The notes: generated by a model from the sequence alone, not told the origin. Shown: positions 8,094 to 17,717, counted from the first letter of the stretch. The stretch is 64,000 nucleotides of DNA from Dyella_B sp035503745 (GCF_035503745.1 NZ_DATJTC010000011.1:186001-250000), one strand, 5' to 3'. Numbers and translations: made by a program.

Positions 8094-10496
8094 ATGAGTC
8101 GGCTTGCCTGGCTGCCGGCTTACGGCTGCCTGACATGGTTGTGTGTGATGACGAGCTTGGGCGTCGCGCCGTCGTACGCGGTAGCGCAGCCGGCGACGCT
8201 GCGTTTTTCGATCCCGGCCCAATCGCTTGCCAGCGCATTGATTGCTTTTGGCAAGCAGGCGAATGTGCAGGTGCTCACGGCGGGACGGGCGATCGATGCA
8301 CTGCGTTCGACCGACGTCGACGGAATGCTCACCGCTGACGCGGCGCTGACGCGGCTGCTGCAAGGCACCGGTGCCGCCTATACGTTCGTCGATGCGCGCA
8401 CCGTGGTGATCACGCCGCGCGAGCCGCACGCTGCAAACGCCAGGCCGTTGTCCAAGCCCGTGCCGGTGGCGAGGTTGTTGCCGCCGATCCAGGCGATCGG
8501 CCTGGTCGGCAGCGACGTGGGCTTCATGGCGGACGTCAGCAGCGGCCCCACGCGCACGCTGGCCGATCCGATCGACGTGCCGCAGTCGGTGGGCATCGTC
8601 ACGCAAAGCCTGTTGCAGTCGCAGCAGTTGCAGACGGTGGCCGATGCGGTGCAGAACGTATCGGGTGCCCAATACGTGGATGGTTCCAGCGGGTTGCCGA
8701 TATTCGAGGTGCGCGGATTTTTCACCGGCAACGGCATGACCGATGGCCTGCCGAACAATATTCTTGGCATCGGCGATTCGCCGCCGCTGATCGGCGTAGA
8801 ACGCGTGGAGGTGCTGAAGGGGCCGCAGGCGATCCTGGGTGATACGTCGGCTTACAACAATTTCGGTGGCCTGATCGACGTGGTGCTGAAGAAACCGCAG
8901 GCGCAACCGATCCACGAACTGACGTTTTCCCTCGGCGATCACGGCGAAAAGCAGGTGGGCGTGGACCTGGCCGGCCCATGGAATCGCAGCGGCTCGCTAA
9001 GCTACCGGCTGATTGCAAACGGCGACTATGCCAATGGCACCGTGCAAGGCATGCGCGGGCAGCGCAACCGCTATGTCGCGCCGTCGGTCGGCTGGACGAC
9101 GGCCAGCACCACCTTCATTGGCGGCGCATCGTGGATGATGAATCACATGCCAATTCCCGATCACGTCATCCTGCTCCAGGACACCTTGTCGTCCGCATCG
9201 CCGCCGGGCATCCTGCTGGACAACCCGAACGACGACACGGCGGTGGAAACGCGCCGGCTGTTCTATTTGTTCGAGCACCGCTTCGGCGATACGTGGACCC
9301 TGCGCAGCCGGGCGCAGTACGTGCGTGAGTCGATCGACCTGAAGGATTGGCTGATCGATGCCATAGAACCGACCGGCGACGTCAACGCCACGGCCGAACA
9401 CTATCGGTCTTCCGATGCCTACTACGTGACGCAGAATGACATCGCCGCGAATTTCGGCCACGGCTGGCTGCAGCATTCGATCGTGCTGGGTTTGGACTAT
9501 TCGCGCGTGCAAGTGGGCAGCAGCGACGACGCGCTGAGCAACGGCGGCAGCGGCATGCCGTATAACATCTACACCGGCGGCACGCTGCCGCCGCCGACTT
9601 CGATGCTCGGGGCCGGCGATTACGCCGATGGCTATCTTCCGGGCAATCCATGGGTTACCGACAGCGGTATCTTCGTGCAGGACCAGATCAGCCTGGGCAA
9701 CCGCTGGGAACTGCTGACGGCGGTGCGGCGTGCGGCGTACGAGTTGCAGACCAGCTATCCGGACGGCACACCCTGGAACCAGCATCGGGTGAAGTGGGTG
9801 CCAAGCTTTGGCCTGGTTTACAAGCTGACGCCGGACGCGTCGCTATACGCCAACACGGCCAACGGTTTTCAACCCGATACGCTGTTGGGCAAAGACAACC
9901 ATCCGCTGCCGCCGTCGTTGTCGCGGCAGATCGAACTGGGCGCGAAGTTCGACTTGTTTCAAAACAAGGCACGCCTGACGGTGGCGGCCTATCGCATCAT
10001 GCTCGATCACAGCACCGACCTGATTTCCCTGCAGCCGCCGTATTACGTGATGAGCGGCCCGGGGCAGTCGAACAAGGGGGTGGAGATCGAATTCAATGGG
10101 CGGCTGTCGCAGGGCTTGGACCTGAGCGCGGCCTACACCAATGCCGTGATCGGCAACGACGATGGCACGCCGGCCACTCATGCGTCACGGCAGCGCTTCA
10201 ACGTGTGGGCAAGCTATACGTTCCAGCACGGCAGCCTGCGCGGTTTCGGCATGGCCGGGGGCCTGCTGGCGCGCAGCCGCAGCCTCACCGAGACCTCCGA
10301 CTTCAGCAGTTATATCCGCATTCCCGGACAAGCCGACGCCTCGGCGAATGTTTTTTATCGCGCGCACCGCTGGAGCGTGACGCTGGGCGTGAAGAATCTC
10401 TTCGATCGGCAGCTTTACGGCACGTATTTCGATGAAACCTTCGTGCCATTGCGCTATCGGCGTACGTATCGCTTAAGTGCCGCCGTGGATTTTTGA
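8094..10496 (+). CDS. TonB-dependent transducer/receptor with STN domain
   Basis: Outer-membrane receptor of 800 residues. A signal peptide ends near AVAQPA (about residue 33). The secretin/TonB N-terminal (STN) signalling domain follows at residues 35-105 (LRFSIPAQSLASALIAFGKQ, ending TVVITPR). The plug domain begins around DPIDVPQSVGIVTQSLLQSQ and contains VRGFFTGNGMTDGLP. A 22-strand barrel fills the rest and ends in the aromatic-terminated strand LSAAVDF. The STN domain and the upstream sigma/FecR pair identify a transducer that signals ligand binding as well as importing it. Siderophore-like ligands are likely by family; the actual ligand is not readable. Confidence 0.94.
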   Translation: MSRLAWLPAYGCLTWLCVMTSLGVAPSYAVAQPATLRFSIPAQSLASALIAFGKQANVQVLTAGRAIDALRSTDVDGMLTADAALTRLLQGTGAAYTFVDARTVVITPREPHAANARPLSKPVPVARLLPPIQAIGLVGSDVGFMADVSSGPTRTLADPIDVPQSVGIVTQSLLQSQQLQTVADAVQNVSGAQYVDGSSGLPIFEVRGFFTGNGMTDGLPNNILGIGDSPPLIGVERVEVLKGPQAILGDTSAYNNFGGLIDVVLKKPQAQPIHELTFSLGDHGEKQVGVDLAGPWNRSGSLSYRLIANGDYANGTVQGMRGQRNRYVAPSVGWTTASTTFIGGASWMMNHMPIPDHVILLQDTLSSASPPGILLDNPNDDTAVETRRLFYLFEHRFGDTWTLRSRAQYVRESIDLKDWLIDAIEPTGDVNATAEHYRSSDAYYVTQNDIAANFGHGWLQHSIVLGLDYSRVQVGSSDDALSNGGSGMPYNIYTGGTLPPPTSMLGAGDYADGYLPGNPWVTDSGIFVQDQISLGNRWELLTAVRRAAYELQTSYPDGTPWNQHRVKWVPSFGLVYKLTPDASLYANTANGFQPDTLLGKDNHPLPPSLSRQIELGAKFDLFQNKARLTVAAYRIMLDHSTDLISLQPPYYVMSGPGQSNKGVEIEFNGRLSQGLDLSAAYTNAVIGNDDGTPATHASRQRFNVWASYTFQHGSLRGFGMAGGLLARSRSLTETSDFSSYIRIPGQADASANVFYRAHRWSVTLGVKNLFDRQLYGTYFDETFVPLRYRRTYRLSAAVDF

Positions 10497-10503
10497 GCGA
10501 GCC

Positions 10504-10537
10504 AAGCCCCCTCTTCCGGCGGAAGAGGGGGCGGCTT
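10504..10537. terminator. Bidirectional terminator between convergent genes
   Basis: A perfect 11-bp inverted repeat, CCCCCTCTTCC and GGAAGAGGGGG around a GGC loop (10507-10531), with AAGC/GCTT flanks that can extend the stem. It lies exactly between the ends of the TonB receptor gene (plus) and the FadL gene (minus), so it can serve both. Confidence 0.8.
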
Positions 10538-10539
10538 GA

Positions 10540-11916
10540 TCAAAAGTGATAGGTGCCGGTGAGGCTTACCACGTCGCCGGAGTCGGCGAAGTAGCCGTCC
10601 ATCGTCTGTCCGCCGAGGATCGGCTGGTTGGTCAGGTGCACGGGCGTATTGCTGACGAACTGATGCTCGTAGCCCAGGTCGAAGCTGATGTGCTGGTTGA
10701 GTTTGTAACCTAAGCCGAAGCCGAGCAGCTTGCGTGCGCCATCGGGTACGCGCGGATCGCGGCTGATGATGTTGGTGGGCGTCTGGTCGTAGCCGATGCC
10801 TCCGCGCACGGTCCATTGATCGTTGAGCTTGTAGTCGCCGCCGACCGAGAACAAATAGCTGTCCTTGAATTGTTCGGGCAGCGAAAGCAGCTGCTGACCC
10901 TCGGACATCAGCACCAACTCCTTGAACGTGGACCACTGCGTCCACTTGACCGTAGCCGCCATGGTCAGCCGGTCGGTGAAGGTATGCAGCCAGTCGACGC
11001 TGGCAAAAGCGGGCGTGTCAAATTGCGCGGAGGCCGACGCGCCGTTCGGATTGATGGTGGGCAGGCTCGGATCCAGCAACGGCGCCAGCGTCAGCAAGCT
11101 CTTGCCGGTGGCGCCGCCGTACACCGCGTAGCTGCCGCTGAGATTGTTGTCCACGCGCGAGTGGTAGCTGAAGCCCAAGGTGTCCAGGTCGGTCGGTTTG
11201 AACACCATGCCGCCGAAGAAGCCCCAGGAGAATTTGCGCCGCACGTTGACGTTGAGCTGCTCGTCATCCAGCCCCGGCGTCAGCGGCAGGCCGAAGATCG
11301 CCTTGGCGGCGCCATTGGGATCGAGCACGGTGTTCAGTTCGGCCTTGGTGCGCTGGCCCAGTACGCCCACGCCGATCGAGAAGCGGTCGTTGAGCTTGAA
11401 TGCGGCCGACAGGCTGAGGTTCACCGACTGCAGATACGTTTCGGTGCCGAAATAGCGACCCTGCCACTGCGAGTTGTAATTGCTCTCAAGGCCATACGGC
11501 ACCGCGAGCGCGCCACCGAGCGCAAACCAGCTGTTTACCGGCACCACCCAGCCGATGTTCGGGAACGGCACAAATTTGCCGAAACCGTTGGGATTGCCGC
11601 CGGTGGTCGCGTAGCCGTCCACGTCCAGGGTCTGGCCGCTGAACTGGGCTTGCGGCCGGATTTCCGTCAGCGTGCCTTGAAAGGCCGGTGCGCTGAAAAA
11701 GGACATGGCGGCCGGATTGTTGTAGGCGGCGGTGGGATCGTCGGGAAACAGCGAGCCGCCCGCATTCGCGCGTGCCCAGCCCGCGGCGTTGTCGGTCGGC
11801 AGTTGGAAGGCGCCGGCCTGTGCCACCACGGGAACCGCAAGGGTGGTTGCCACGGCGACAGCGAGGGCGGCATGCAGGTAGCGGCGGGTCATGTGAGGCT
11901 TGGAATGAGTTGCCAC
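10540..11916 (-). CDS. OmpP1/FadL-family outer-membrane transport protein
   Basis: A 458-residue outer-membrane barrel related to the long-chain fatty acid and hydrocarbon transporter FadL. The signal peptide ends near VVAQA, and the mature N-terminus has the FadL signature GAFQLPTDNAAGWARANAG followed by the conserved NPAAM. The protein ends on the strand VVSLTGTYHF, typical of outer-membrane insertion. The start is a GTG preceded by GAGGAGAAAAAC; an ATG eight codons later is the alternative. It is transcribed alone from the 11.9-12.6 kb gap. Substrate (fatty acids or other hydrophobic compounds) is inferred from the family. Confidence 0.9.
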   Translation of the reverse strand: MATHSKPHMTRRYLHAALAVAVATTLAVPVVAQAGAFQLPTDNAAGWARANAGGSLFPDDPTAAYNNPAAMSFFSAPAFQGTLTEIRPQAQFSGQTLDVDGYATTGGNPNGFGKFVPFPNIGWVVPVNSWFALGGALAVPYGLESNYNSQWQGRYFGTETYLQSVNLSLSAAFKLNDRFSIGVGVLGQRTKAELNTVLDPNGAAKAIFGLPLTPGLDDEQLNVNVRRKFSWGFFGGMVFKPTDLDTLGFSYHSRVDNNLSGSYAVYGGATGKSLLTLAPLLDPSLPTINPNGASASAQFDTPAFASVDWLHTFTDRLTMAATVKWTQWSTFKELVLMSEGQQLLSLPEQFKDSYLFSVGGDYKLNDQWTVRGGIGYDQTPTNIISRDPRVPDGARKLLGFGLGYKLNQHISFDLGYEHQFVSNTPVHLTNQPILGGQTMDGYFADSGDVVSLTGTYHF

Positions 11917-12579
11917 GTTTTTCTCCTCAGACGGCGGTATCGGGTGCGACGCTAAGTTTCTGTAAAACGCGTGATCAGAATGTAGACGGGTTGATTAACC
12001 GGACCCAAAGACGTCTTAACCATAGCATTACATTCGCAAGAAAAAAGACGCGGGTACAGACGGTGTTTGGCCGCCGGACTTTGTGCGTTGCGCAAAAAAT
12101 TTCGCATCGCCCGTGACTTTCCAGCGTGCAATCGCATCCGCCGCGCAGCAACGGCGCACACGGTGGCGTCGCGCGCAAACAGGGCGAAGGTTTCAAGAAG
12201 TCCGTCCCGGGCAAATCGATTCAATCGCTTCAAACATCCCGTTCGCCGGCCTGTGGCAAGCGCGTACGCCTGCGCGCGACGGCAGGCGCCTACAAAAGAA
12301 TGTGATGCGCTTCATGTCGCTGTCATATGCCGCCCTCGAAACACGGCTGTTAGAAATAAAGCCGAACTGAAAACGAAGAGCGGCCGGGCAGATTGAAGAG
12401 CCGCAACAGCATGCCTTGCTGTGAAAGTTGGGGGAGTTTGCAGGTTGTTCGGATCGAAGCAGTGCAGCAGTGGATGTGCGTTTGGTGCCTCGCGCTCTTA
12501 CCGTGTCGCCGCCGGATCGGGGCGCATGGCGGTTCGCGAACGCCATTTCTTATAAAAAATCCCTTCGGGAGAATTCAAC
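11917..12579. other. Divergent intergenic region between fadL-like and S53 peptidase genes
   Basis: 663 bases with no gene I can support. Stretches such as 11985-12060 and 12340-12400 are AT-richer than the surroundings. The region must hold the promoters of both flanking genes, but I could not pick convincing -35/-10 pairs. At its right end TCCC-TTC-GGGA (12560-12570) forms a small hairpin that includes the ribosome site of the peptidase gene. Confidence 0.6.
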
Positions 12580-14733
12580 GTGAGACATGGATCCATATGT
12601 TCCGGCGGCCGCGGCGCCGCCCGGCTGGTGCTGTCCTTTTTAGCGATGGGCGTGGCTTGCGCCTATGCCACCCACAGCGATGCGGCCGGCACCATCGGCC
12701 TGCTTTCCACGCCGCAGATTACCCAGGCACCGGACAACAACCATCGCATCGTCCTCGCCGGCAACGTCTCGCCGCATGCGATCGCGGCCAATGACCAGGG
12801 CCGCGTGGAGGACACCACGGCGCTGGACCACATGCTGCTGCAACTGAAGCGTCCGGCCGAGCGCGAGCAGGCGCTTGAGACCCTGATGCAGCAACAGCTC
12901 ACCAAGGGTTCGCCGAACTATCACAAGTGGCTGACCAACGCGGCGCTGGGCGAGCAATATGGCCCGGCGCAGACGGACATCGATGTGGTCGTCAGCTGGC
13001 TCACGGCGCAAGGCTTCAAGGTGAACAAGGTCTACCAGAACGGCATGACCATCGATTTCTCGGGCAACGCCGGGCAGGTGCGGCAGGCGTTCGCGACGGA
13101 GATCCATCGCTTGAACGTCAATGGCCAAAGCCATATCGGCAACATGAGCGATCCGCAGATTCCGGCGGCGTTCGCCGGCGTGGTGGAGGGCGTGGTGTCG
13201 CTCAACGACTTCCGTCCGCACGTCAACTACAAGCAGCATGTGGATTACACCTTCACCTCCGGCGGCTCCACCTACCAGGCCGTGACGCCCGCGGACCTGG
13301 CGACGATCTACAACCTCAATCCGCTGTTCAGCGCGGGCGTCAACGGTAGCGGCCAGACGATCGCGCTGATCGAAGATACCAACGTGTATGCCACCAGCGA
13401 CATCACCACCTTCCGCTCCGCCTTCGGCCTGCCCGCTGCCACGTTCACCCAGGTGCATCCGGACAACTGCACCAACCCGGGCGACGTGGCCGGCAATGAC
13501 GGCGAGGCGGAGCTTGACGTGGAATACGCCGGCGCGTCGGCACCGGGCGCGGCACTGGAGCTGGTGTCGTGCAAGGACACGTCCACCACGTTCGGCGGCC
13601 TGATCGCGATGCAGAACCTGCTTGAAGCCGGCAACGCACCGAAGATCTGGAGCGTGAGCTATGGCGAATGCGAAGCGGAAAACGGCGCCACGCAGAACGC
13701 GGCCTACAGCTCGGCCTATCAAAGCGCGGCCGCGCAAGGCATTTCGGTGTTCGTTTCCTCAGGCGACGAAGGCGCCGCCAGCTGCGATGCCGACCTCAGC
13801 AACGCCACGCACGGCATCGGCGTGAGCGGTTTTGCCTCCACGCCGTATAACGTGGCGGTAGGCGGCACCGATTTCGGCGACACCTATGCCGGCACCAATA
13901 GCAGCTACTGGAGTTCGACTAACAGCGCGACCTATGGCTCGGCCCTGTCGTACGTCCCGGAAATTCCGTGGAACGATTCGTGCGCCAGTGCGCTGATCGC
14001 CAGCAAATCCGGCTACGGCACGCCTTATGGCAGCAGCGGCTTCTGCAACAGCACGATCGGCAAGCAGGACTATCTGACCACCGCCTCGGGTAGCGGTGGC
14101 CCCAGCGGTTGCGCCAGCGGTTCGGCCAGCACCAGCGGGGTGGTAAGCGGAACGTGCAAGGGCTGGTCCAAGCCGTCGTGGCAGACGCTGGTGGGCAATC
14201 CGTCCGACGGCGTGCGCGATATTCCGGACGTCTCGCTGTTCGCGGCAAACGGCGTATGGGGCCACTACTACGTGTTCTGCTACGCCAACACGCGTGGCGG
14301 CGGCGTGGCCTGCACGGGTGCGCCGAGCGGCTGGGCCGGCGCGGGCGGTACCTCGTTCGCCTCGCCGATCATGGCAGGTATCCAGGCGCTGGTGGACCAG
14401 CAGAACGGCCTCACCGGCGGCGCGGGCAATCCCAATCCGGTGTACTACGCGCTGGCCAATACCGAGTACGGCTCGTCCGGCAGCAGCAGCTGCAACGCAA
14501 GCCATGGCAACACGGTGGCCAGTTCGTGCATCTTCTACGACGTGACCCAAGGCGACATGGACGTCAATTGCACCGGTTCGCACAGCTGCTACAAGCCTTC
14601 GGGCACGTACGGCGTGCTATCGACGTCAACATCCAGTTATGCCCCTGCCTACGGCTCGGGGGTGGGCTGGGACTTCGCCACCGGCATCGGCTCGGTCAAT
14701 GCCTACAACCTGGTCAACAGCTCAGCGTGGTGA
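12580..14733 (+). CDS. Secreted S53 (sedolisin/pseudomonalisin-type) serine peptidase
   Basis: A prepro-peptidase of 717 residues. The start is a GTG preceded by GGGAGAA. A signal peptide covers about residues 1-35. The pro-kumamolisin activation domain runs from about 45 to 205 (SPNYHKWLTNAALGEQYGP). The catalytic domain has the S53 residues in order: E309 and D313 in DGEAELDVEY, the oxyanion-hole D396 in VSSGDEGA, and the nucleophile S592 in GGTSFASPIMAGI. The C-terminal calcium site is visible in DVTQGDMDVN and GWDFATGIGSVNAY. S53 enzymes work extracellularly, usually at acid pH. The gene stands alone with its own terminator. Confidence 0.95.
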   Translation: MRHGSICSGGRGAARLVLSFLAMGVACAYATHSDAAGTIGLLSTPQITQAPDNNHRIVLAGNVSPHAIAANDQGRVEDTTALDHMLLQLKRPAEREQALETLMQQQLTKGSPNYHKWLTNAALGEQYGPAQTDIDVVVSWLTAQGFKVNKVYQNGMTIDFSGNAGQVRQAFATEIHRLNVNGQSHIGNMSDPQIPAAFAGVVEGVVSLNDFRPHVNYKQHVDYTFTSGGSTYQAVTPADLATIYNLNPLFSAGVNGSGQTIALIEDTNVYATSDITTFRSAFGLPAATFTQVHPDNCTNPGDVAGNDGEAELDVEYAGASAPGAALELVSCKDTSTTFGGLIAMQNLLEAGNAPKIWSVSYGECEAENGATQNAAYSSAYQSAAAQGISVFVSSGDEGAASCDADLSNATHGIGVSGFASTPYNVAVGGTDFGDTYAGTNSSYWSSTNSATYGSALSYVPEIPWNDSCASALIASKSGYGTPYGSSGFCNSTIGKQDYLTTASGSGGPSGCASGSASTSGVVSGTCKGWSKPSWQTLVGNPSDGVRDIPDVSLFAANGVWGHYYVFCYANTRGGGVACTGAPSGWAGAGGTSFASPIMAGIQALVDQQNGLTGGAGNPNPVYYALANTEYGSSGSSSCNASHGNTVASSCIFYDVTQGDMDVNCTGSHSCYKPSGTYGVLSTSTSSYAPAYGSGVGWDFATGIGSVNAYNLVNSSAW

Positions 14734-14755
14734 TGGCCTGAGCCGTGGTATCCAC

Positions 14756-14787
14756 GCGCCCCCTGGTTCGCCAGGGGGCGCTTTATT
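14756..14787 (+). terminator. Rho-independent terminator of the S53 peptidase gene
   Basis: A perfect 11-bp stem (GCGCCCCCTGG and CCAGGGGGCGC) closed by a TTCG tetraloop and followed by TTTATT, beginning 23 bases after the peptidase stop. This is a textbook intrinsic terminator. Confidence 0.9.
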
Positions 14788-14815
14788 CGGGCATGCGTTC
14801 GCTGCGGCTGAAGGC

Positions 14816-15973
14816 TTACTTCGACTTCGACGGATGCGCGGTGAAAACGTCGGCGCCGAAGGTGTTGAGCTGATCGTCCTTGGCGTAGCCCAGGTGCTTG
14901 AAGCCGTAGATGTTTTCAAGCGTACGCAGCAAGCTGTAGTGGTTGTATTCCACATCCGACTTCGTGCCCGGCGCAATGAACGGCGATAGCAGCACCGCGC
15001 CGATCCGTCCGCCGCCCGGACCCATCTTCCCACCCGGCTGCGGACCGCCCGGCAACGGCTTTTCGTGGCAGCAGACGGTGCCGTCGTTGCCTTCGTCGAA
15101 AGTGATGATCAGCAGGCCGTCTTTCTTGAAGGCCGGCGACTGCGTGATGCGCGGCACCCAGGTCTTGAGGAACGCGTTGGCGGAAATCAGCCCGCCCGGT
15201 TGCTTGCCGTCTTTGCATGGGGCGTCATGGCCGTCATGGCAGAGGTTGGGCGTGATGTAGACCAGGTTCGGCGTGCTGTCGAGATGGGCAAGATCGTTCG
15301 CGAGGTGATCCAGATTGACCACGCGTTGGTCGCAGTATTTCTTGTCGTCGATGATGGCGTGGAAATACATGAACGGATTGTGCTTGGTCGCGTACTGGTC
15401 GTTCGGCGCGGCGTGTTCGGTGCCGTCTGCCGCGCCGATGGCCGGATGCGCGCAGGTGGCCGCTTCGCGGGCTGGATCCAGGCCCATGTCTTCCATGTAC
15501 GCCTTCCAGGTGAGGCCCGCGTCGGTAAGCTGATTGGCGAGGGTGCGCACGCTCTTGGGGTAGACGCAACCGGCGCCCGGCAGCTGGCCGTTGGCGTCTG
15601 CCTTGCCGGTGGGCACGAATTGGCTATACGTACTGCAATCGGCTTGCGTGTCAGGGTTGGGTGCCTGACCGCTGATCATGGCGATGTAGTTGTCCAGGCT
15701 GTAGTGGCCGATGCCGTAATACTTGGACAGCAGCGCACCCTGTTGGGGCAGTTCGTTGGCCAGGTAGGGAGCGGGCGACTGCGGGTTGAACGTGACCTGA
15801 TAGGACTCGTTCTCCAGCATGATGATGAAGACGTGGCGCACCGGCGGCAATTTCGACACCGACGCGGCCAGGCAGGTGGCCGACACGCACAGCGTGGCGA
15901 TCAGCGCGGCGAAGACCGCGCAAGCGCCGAGCAGCCTGCTCCGCGCGGCGGAATGGATCGATACATAAGACAT
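14816..15973 (-). CDS. Secreted phosphoesterase family protein (acid phosphatase AcpA-like)
   Basis: A 385-residue exported protein of the phosphoesterase family that includes bacterial phospholipase C and AcpA acid phosphatases. The start ATG is preceded by AAGGAAT. A signal peptide ends near CLAAS. Family motifs seen are the metal-site segment HVFIIMLENESYQVTF, the substrate-side segment YGIGHYSLDNYIAMISGQ, and the C-terminal ITFDEGNDGTVCCHEK carrying metal-binding acids. It converges with the S53 peptidase gene. Hydrolysis of phosphomonoesters in the periplasm or outside is the likely role; phospholipase activity is possible. Confidence 0.85.
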   Translation of the reverse strand: MSYVSIHSAARSRLLGACAVFAALIATLCVSATCLAASVSKLPPVRHVFIIMLENESYQVTFNPQSPAPYLANELPQQGALLSKYYGIGHYSLDNYIAMISGQAPNPDTQADCSTYSQFVPTGKADANGQLPGAGCVYPKSVRTLANQLTDAGLTWKAYMEDMGLDPAREAATCAHPAIGAADGTEHAAPNDQYATKHNPFMYFHAIIDDKKYCDQRVVNLDHLANDLAHLDSTPNLVYITPNLCHDGHDAPCKDGKQPGGLISANAFLKTWVPRITQSPAFKKDGLLIITFDEGNDGTVCCHEKPLPGGPQPGGKMGPGGGRIGAVLLSPFIAPGTKSDVEYNHYSLLRTLENIYGFKHLGYAKDDQLNTFGADVFTAHPSKSK

Positions 15974-16285
15974 CTGCGGATTCCTTCGGTAGCGTCGAGC
16001 CACGCAAGATGCGCGGCGCGACGCTATTGCAACCGTGTTGCGCGACAGGATCAAGTCATGCGGGCGTCAGGGGCGCGGGGATGTCTAGGGCCTGTTTACA
16101 CTATGGGCGTGGCCCGCGCCGCGCGGCCTGGCAAGACGGCCGGTCGCCCCGGCGCCGCGCGCAGCACGACAGGCGCGGTGTTCTGGACATCATGCCGCCC
16201 GCGAGCCACTGATCAGGATATCCCACGGGCTGAGCGCGTTTGCACGCAGGGCGCGCGTTGCGCCATGCGTGCAAACGGACATACG
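15974..16285. other. Intergenic region downstream of manC
   Basis: 312 bases without a supportable gene. The left part is the promoter side of the phosphoesterase gene; the right part holds the long inverted repeat at 16237-16277. Confidence 0.6.
16237..16277 (-). terminator. Long inverted repeat at the end of the rfbBACD-manC operon
   Basis: A perfect 12-bp inverted repeat (CGTTTGCACGCA and TGCGTGCAAACG) that continues inward, after one mismatch, with 5 more pairs and a 5-base loop, giving 18-base arms. It lies just after the manC stop on the minus strand. There is no T tract, so termination without Rho is uncertain; an RNA-stabilising 3' hairpin is equally possible. Confidence 0.55.
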
Positions 16286-17698
16286 TCAGGCGCGGCCGTA
16301 GACGTCGTCGAAGCGGACGATGTCGTCTTCGCCCAGATAGCTGCCCGACTGCACTTCGATCAGTTCCAGGGGCACCTTGCCGGGGTTGCGTAGGCGATGC
16401 ACGCTGCCGAGCGGGATATAGGTGCTCTGGTTTTCGGTGAGCAGGAACACCTTTTCGTCGCAGGTCACTTCGGCCGTGCCCGACACCACGATCCAGTGCT
16501 CGGCGCGGTGGTGGTGCTTCTGCAGGCTCAGGCTGGCGCCGGGCTTGACCACGATGCGCTTGACCTGGAAGCGGCCGCCTTCCTCCAGCGAGTCGTAGCT
16601 GCCCCACGGGCGATGCACCACGCGATGGAACGAGTGCTCGGTGCGGCCGGAGGCCTTGAGCTGGTCGACCACTTTCTTGACGTCCTGCGCGGCATCGCGA
16701 TGCGCCACCAGCGTGGCGTCGGGCGTGCTGACCACGATCAGGTCGTCCACGCCGACGGTGGCGATCATGTGCCGGTCGTGCGAACGCAACAGCGAATTGC
16801 GCGTATTGACGGTGAGCGTGTCGCCTTCGCGCTGGTTGCCTTGCTCGTCGTGCTGGCCCGATAGCCACAGCGCCGACCACGAACCGATGTCGCTCCAGGC
16901 GCAGCTGACCGGAATGACCGCCGCGCGCAAGGTTTTTTCCATCACCGCGTAGTCGATGGAGTTGTCCGGCACCTTGCCGAAGGCTTCCTTGTCCACGCGT
17001 ACGAAATCCAGGTCGCCGTGTCCAGTGGCGTAGGCCGTGCGCACGGCATGGAACATCTCCGGCGCGTGCTGGCCCAGTTCTTCCAGGTAGCGCGAGGCCT
17101 TGAACAGGAACATGCCCGAGTTCCAGTCGTAGCCGCCGTCCGCGACATAGGTTTCGGCCTTGGCCTGGTCGGGCTTCTCCACGAACTGGGCAACGCGGAA
17201 GGCATTGCCGCCGATCGACTCGGCGCGGCGGATGTAGCCGAAGCCGGTTTCCGGGCGGTCCGGACGAATGCCGAAGGTCACCAGCCAGCCATCGCGGGCG
17301 GCAGGCAAAGCCTGTTGCACTGCGGCAACGAAGCTCTGGGTATCGCCGATCAAATGATCGGCCGGCAACACCAGCAGCAGGGCTTCCGGATCGCGCTCCA
17401 GCGCCTTGAGCGCGCCAAGGGCAATAGCCGGCGCGGTGTTGCGCGGGGTGGGCTCCAGCACGATCGTGGCGCCCTGCGTGCCCATTTCCAGCAATTGGTC
17501 GGCGGCCAGGAAGCGATGGTCCTCGCTGGCGACCACGATCGGGGCGCTGACGTCGGGCAATTGCCGGGTACGGGCGACGGTCTGCTGGAAGAGGGTGCCG
17601 TCGCCGCTGAGCGAAAGGAATTGCTTGGGCAGGTTTCTACGCGACACCGGCCAAAGGCGTGTGCCGCTACCGCCGCTGAGAATAAGAGGAATCAACAT
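16286..17698 (-). CDS. manC: Mannose-1-phosphate guanylyltransferase / mannose-6-phosphate isomerase
   Basis: Bifunctional type II enzyme (AlgA/XanB type) of 470 residues, making GDP-mannose from mannose-1-phosphate and GTP and interconverting fructose-6-P and mannose-6-P. The N-terminal nucleotidyltransferase has the signature SGGSGTRLWPVSRRNLPKQF and the later FVEKP motif. The C-terminal cupin isomerase half carries PWGSYDSLEEGGRFQVKRIV and the metal ligands in LSLQKHHHRAEHWIVVSG. It is the last gene of the rfbBACD operon, 19 bases after rfbD. Its product feeds Gmd/Rmd and any mannosyltransferases in the two O-polysaccharide islands. Confidence 0.96.
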   Translation of the reverse strand: MLIPLILSGGSGTRLWPVSRRNLPKQFLSLSGDGTLFQQTVARTRQLPDVSAPIVVASEDHRFLAADQLLEMGTQGATIVLEPTPRNTAPAIALGALKALERDPEALLLVLPADHLIGDTQSFVAAVQQALPAARDGWLVTFGIRPDRPETGFGYIRRAESIGGNAFRVAQFVEKPDQAKAETYVADGGYDWNSGMFLFKASRYLEELGQHAPEMFHAVRTAYATGHGDLDFVRVDKEAFGKVPDNSIDYAVMEKTLRAAVIPVSCAWSDIGSWSALWLSGQHDEQGNQREGDTLTVNTRNSLLRSHDRHMIATVGVDDLIVVSTPDATLVAHRDAAQDVKKVVDQLKASGRTEHSFHRVVHRPWGSYDSLEEGGRFQVKRIVVKPGASLSLQKHHHRAEHWIVVSGTAEVTCDEKVFLLTENQSTYIPLGSVHRLRNPGKVPLELIEVQSGSYLGEDDIVRFDDVYGRA

Positions 17699-17717
17699 GT
17701 TTTAAGGGATCAGTCCG

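Noticed and set aside
16081..16130. GGCCTGTTTACACTATGGGCGTGGCC, which looked like an insertion-sequence terminus
   Set aside because: No matching inverted partner, transposase gene or target duplication within the window.
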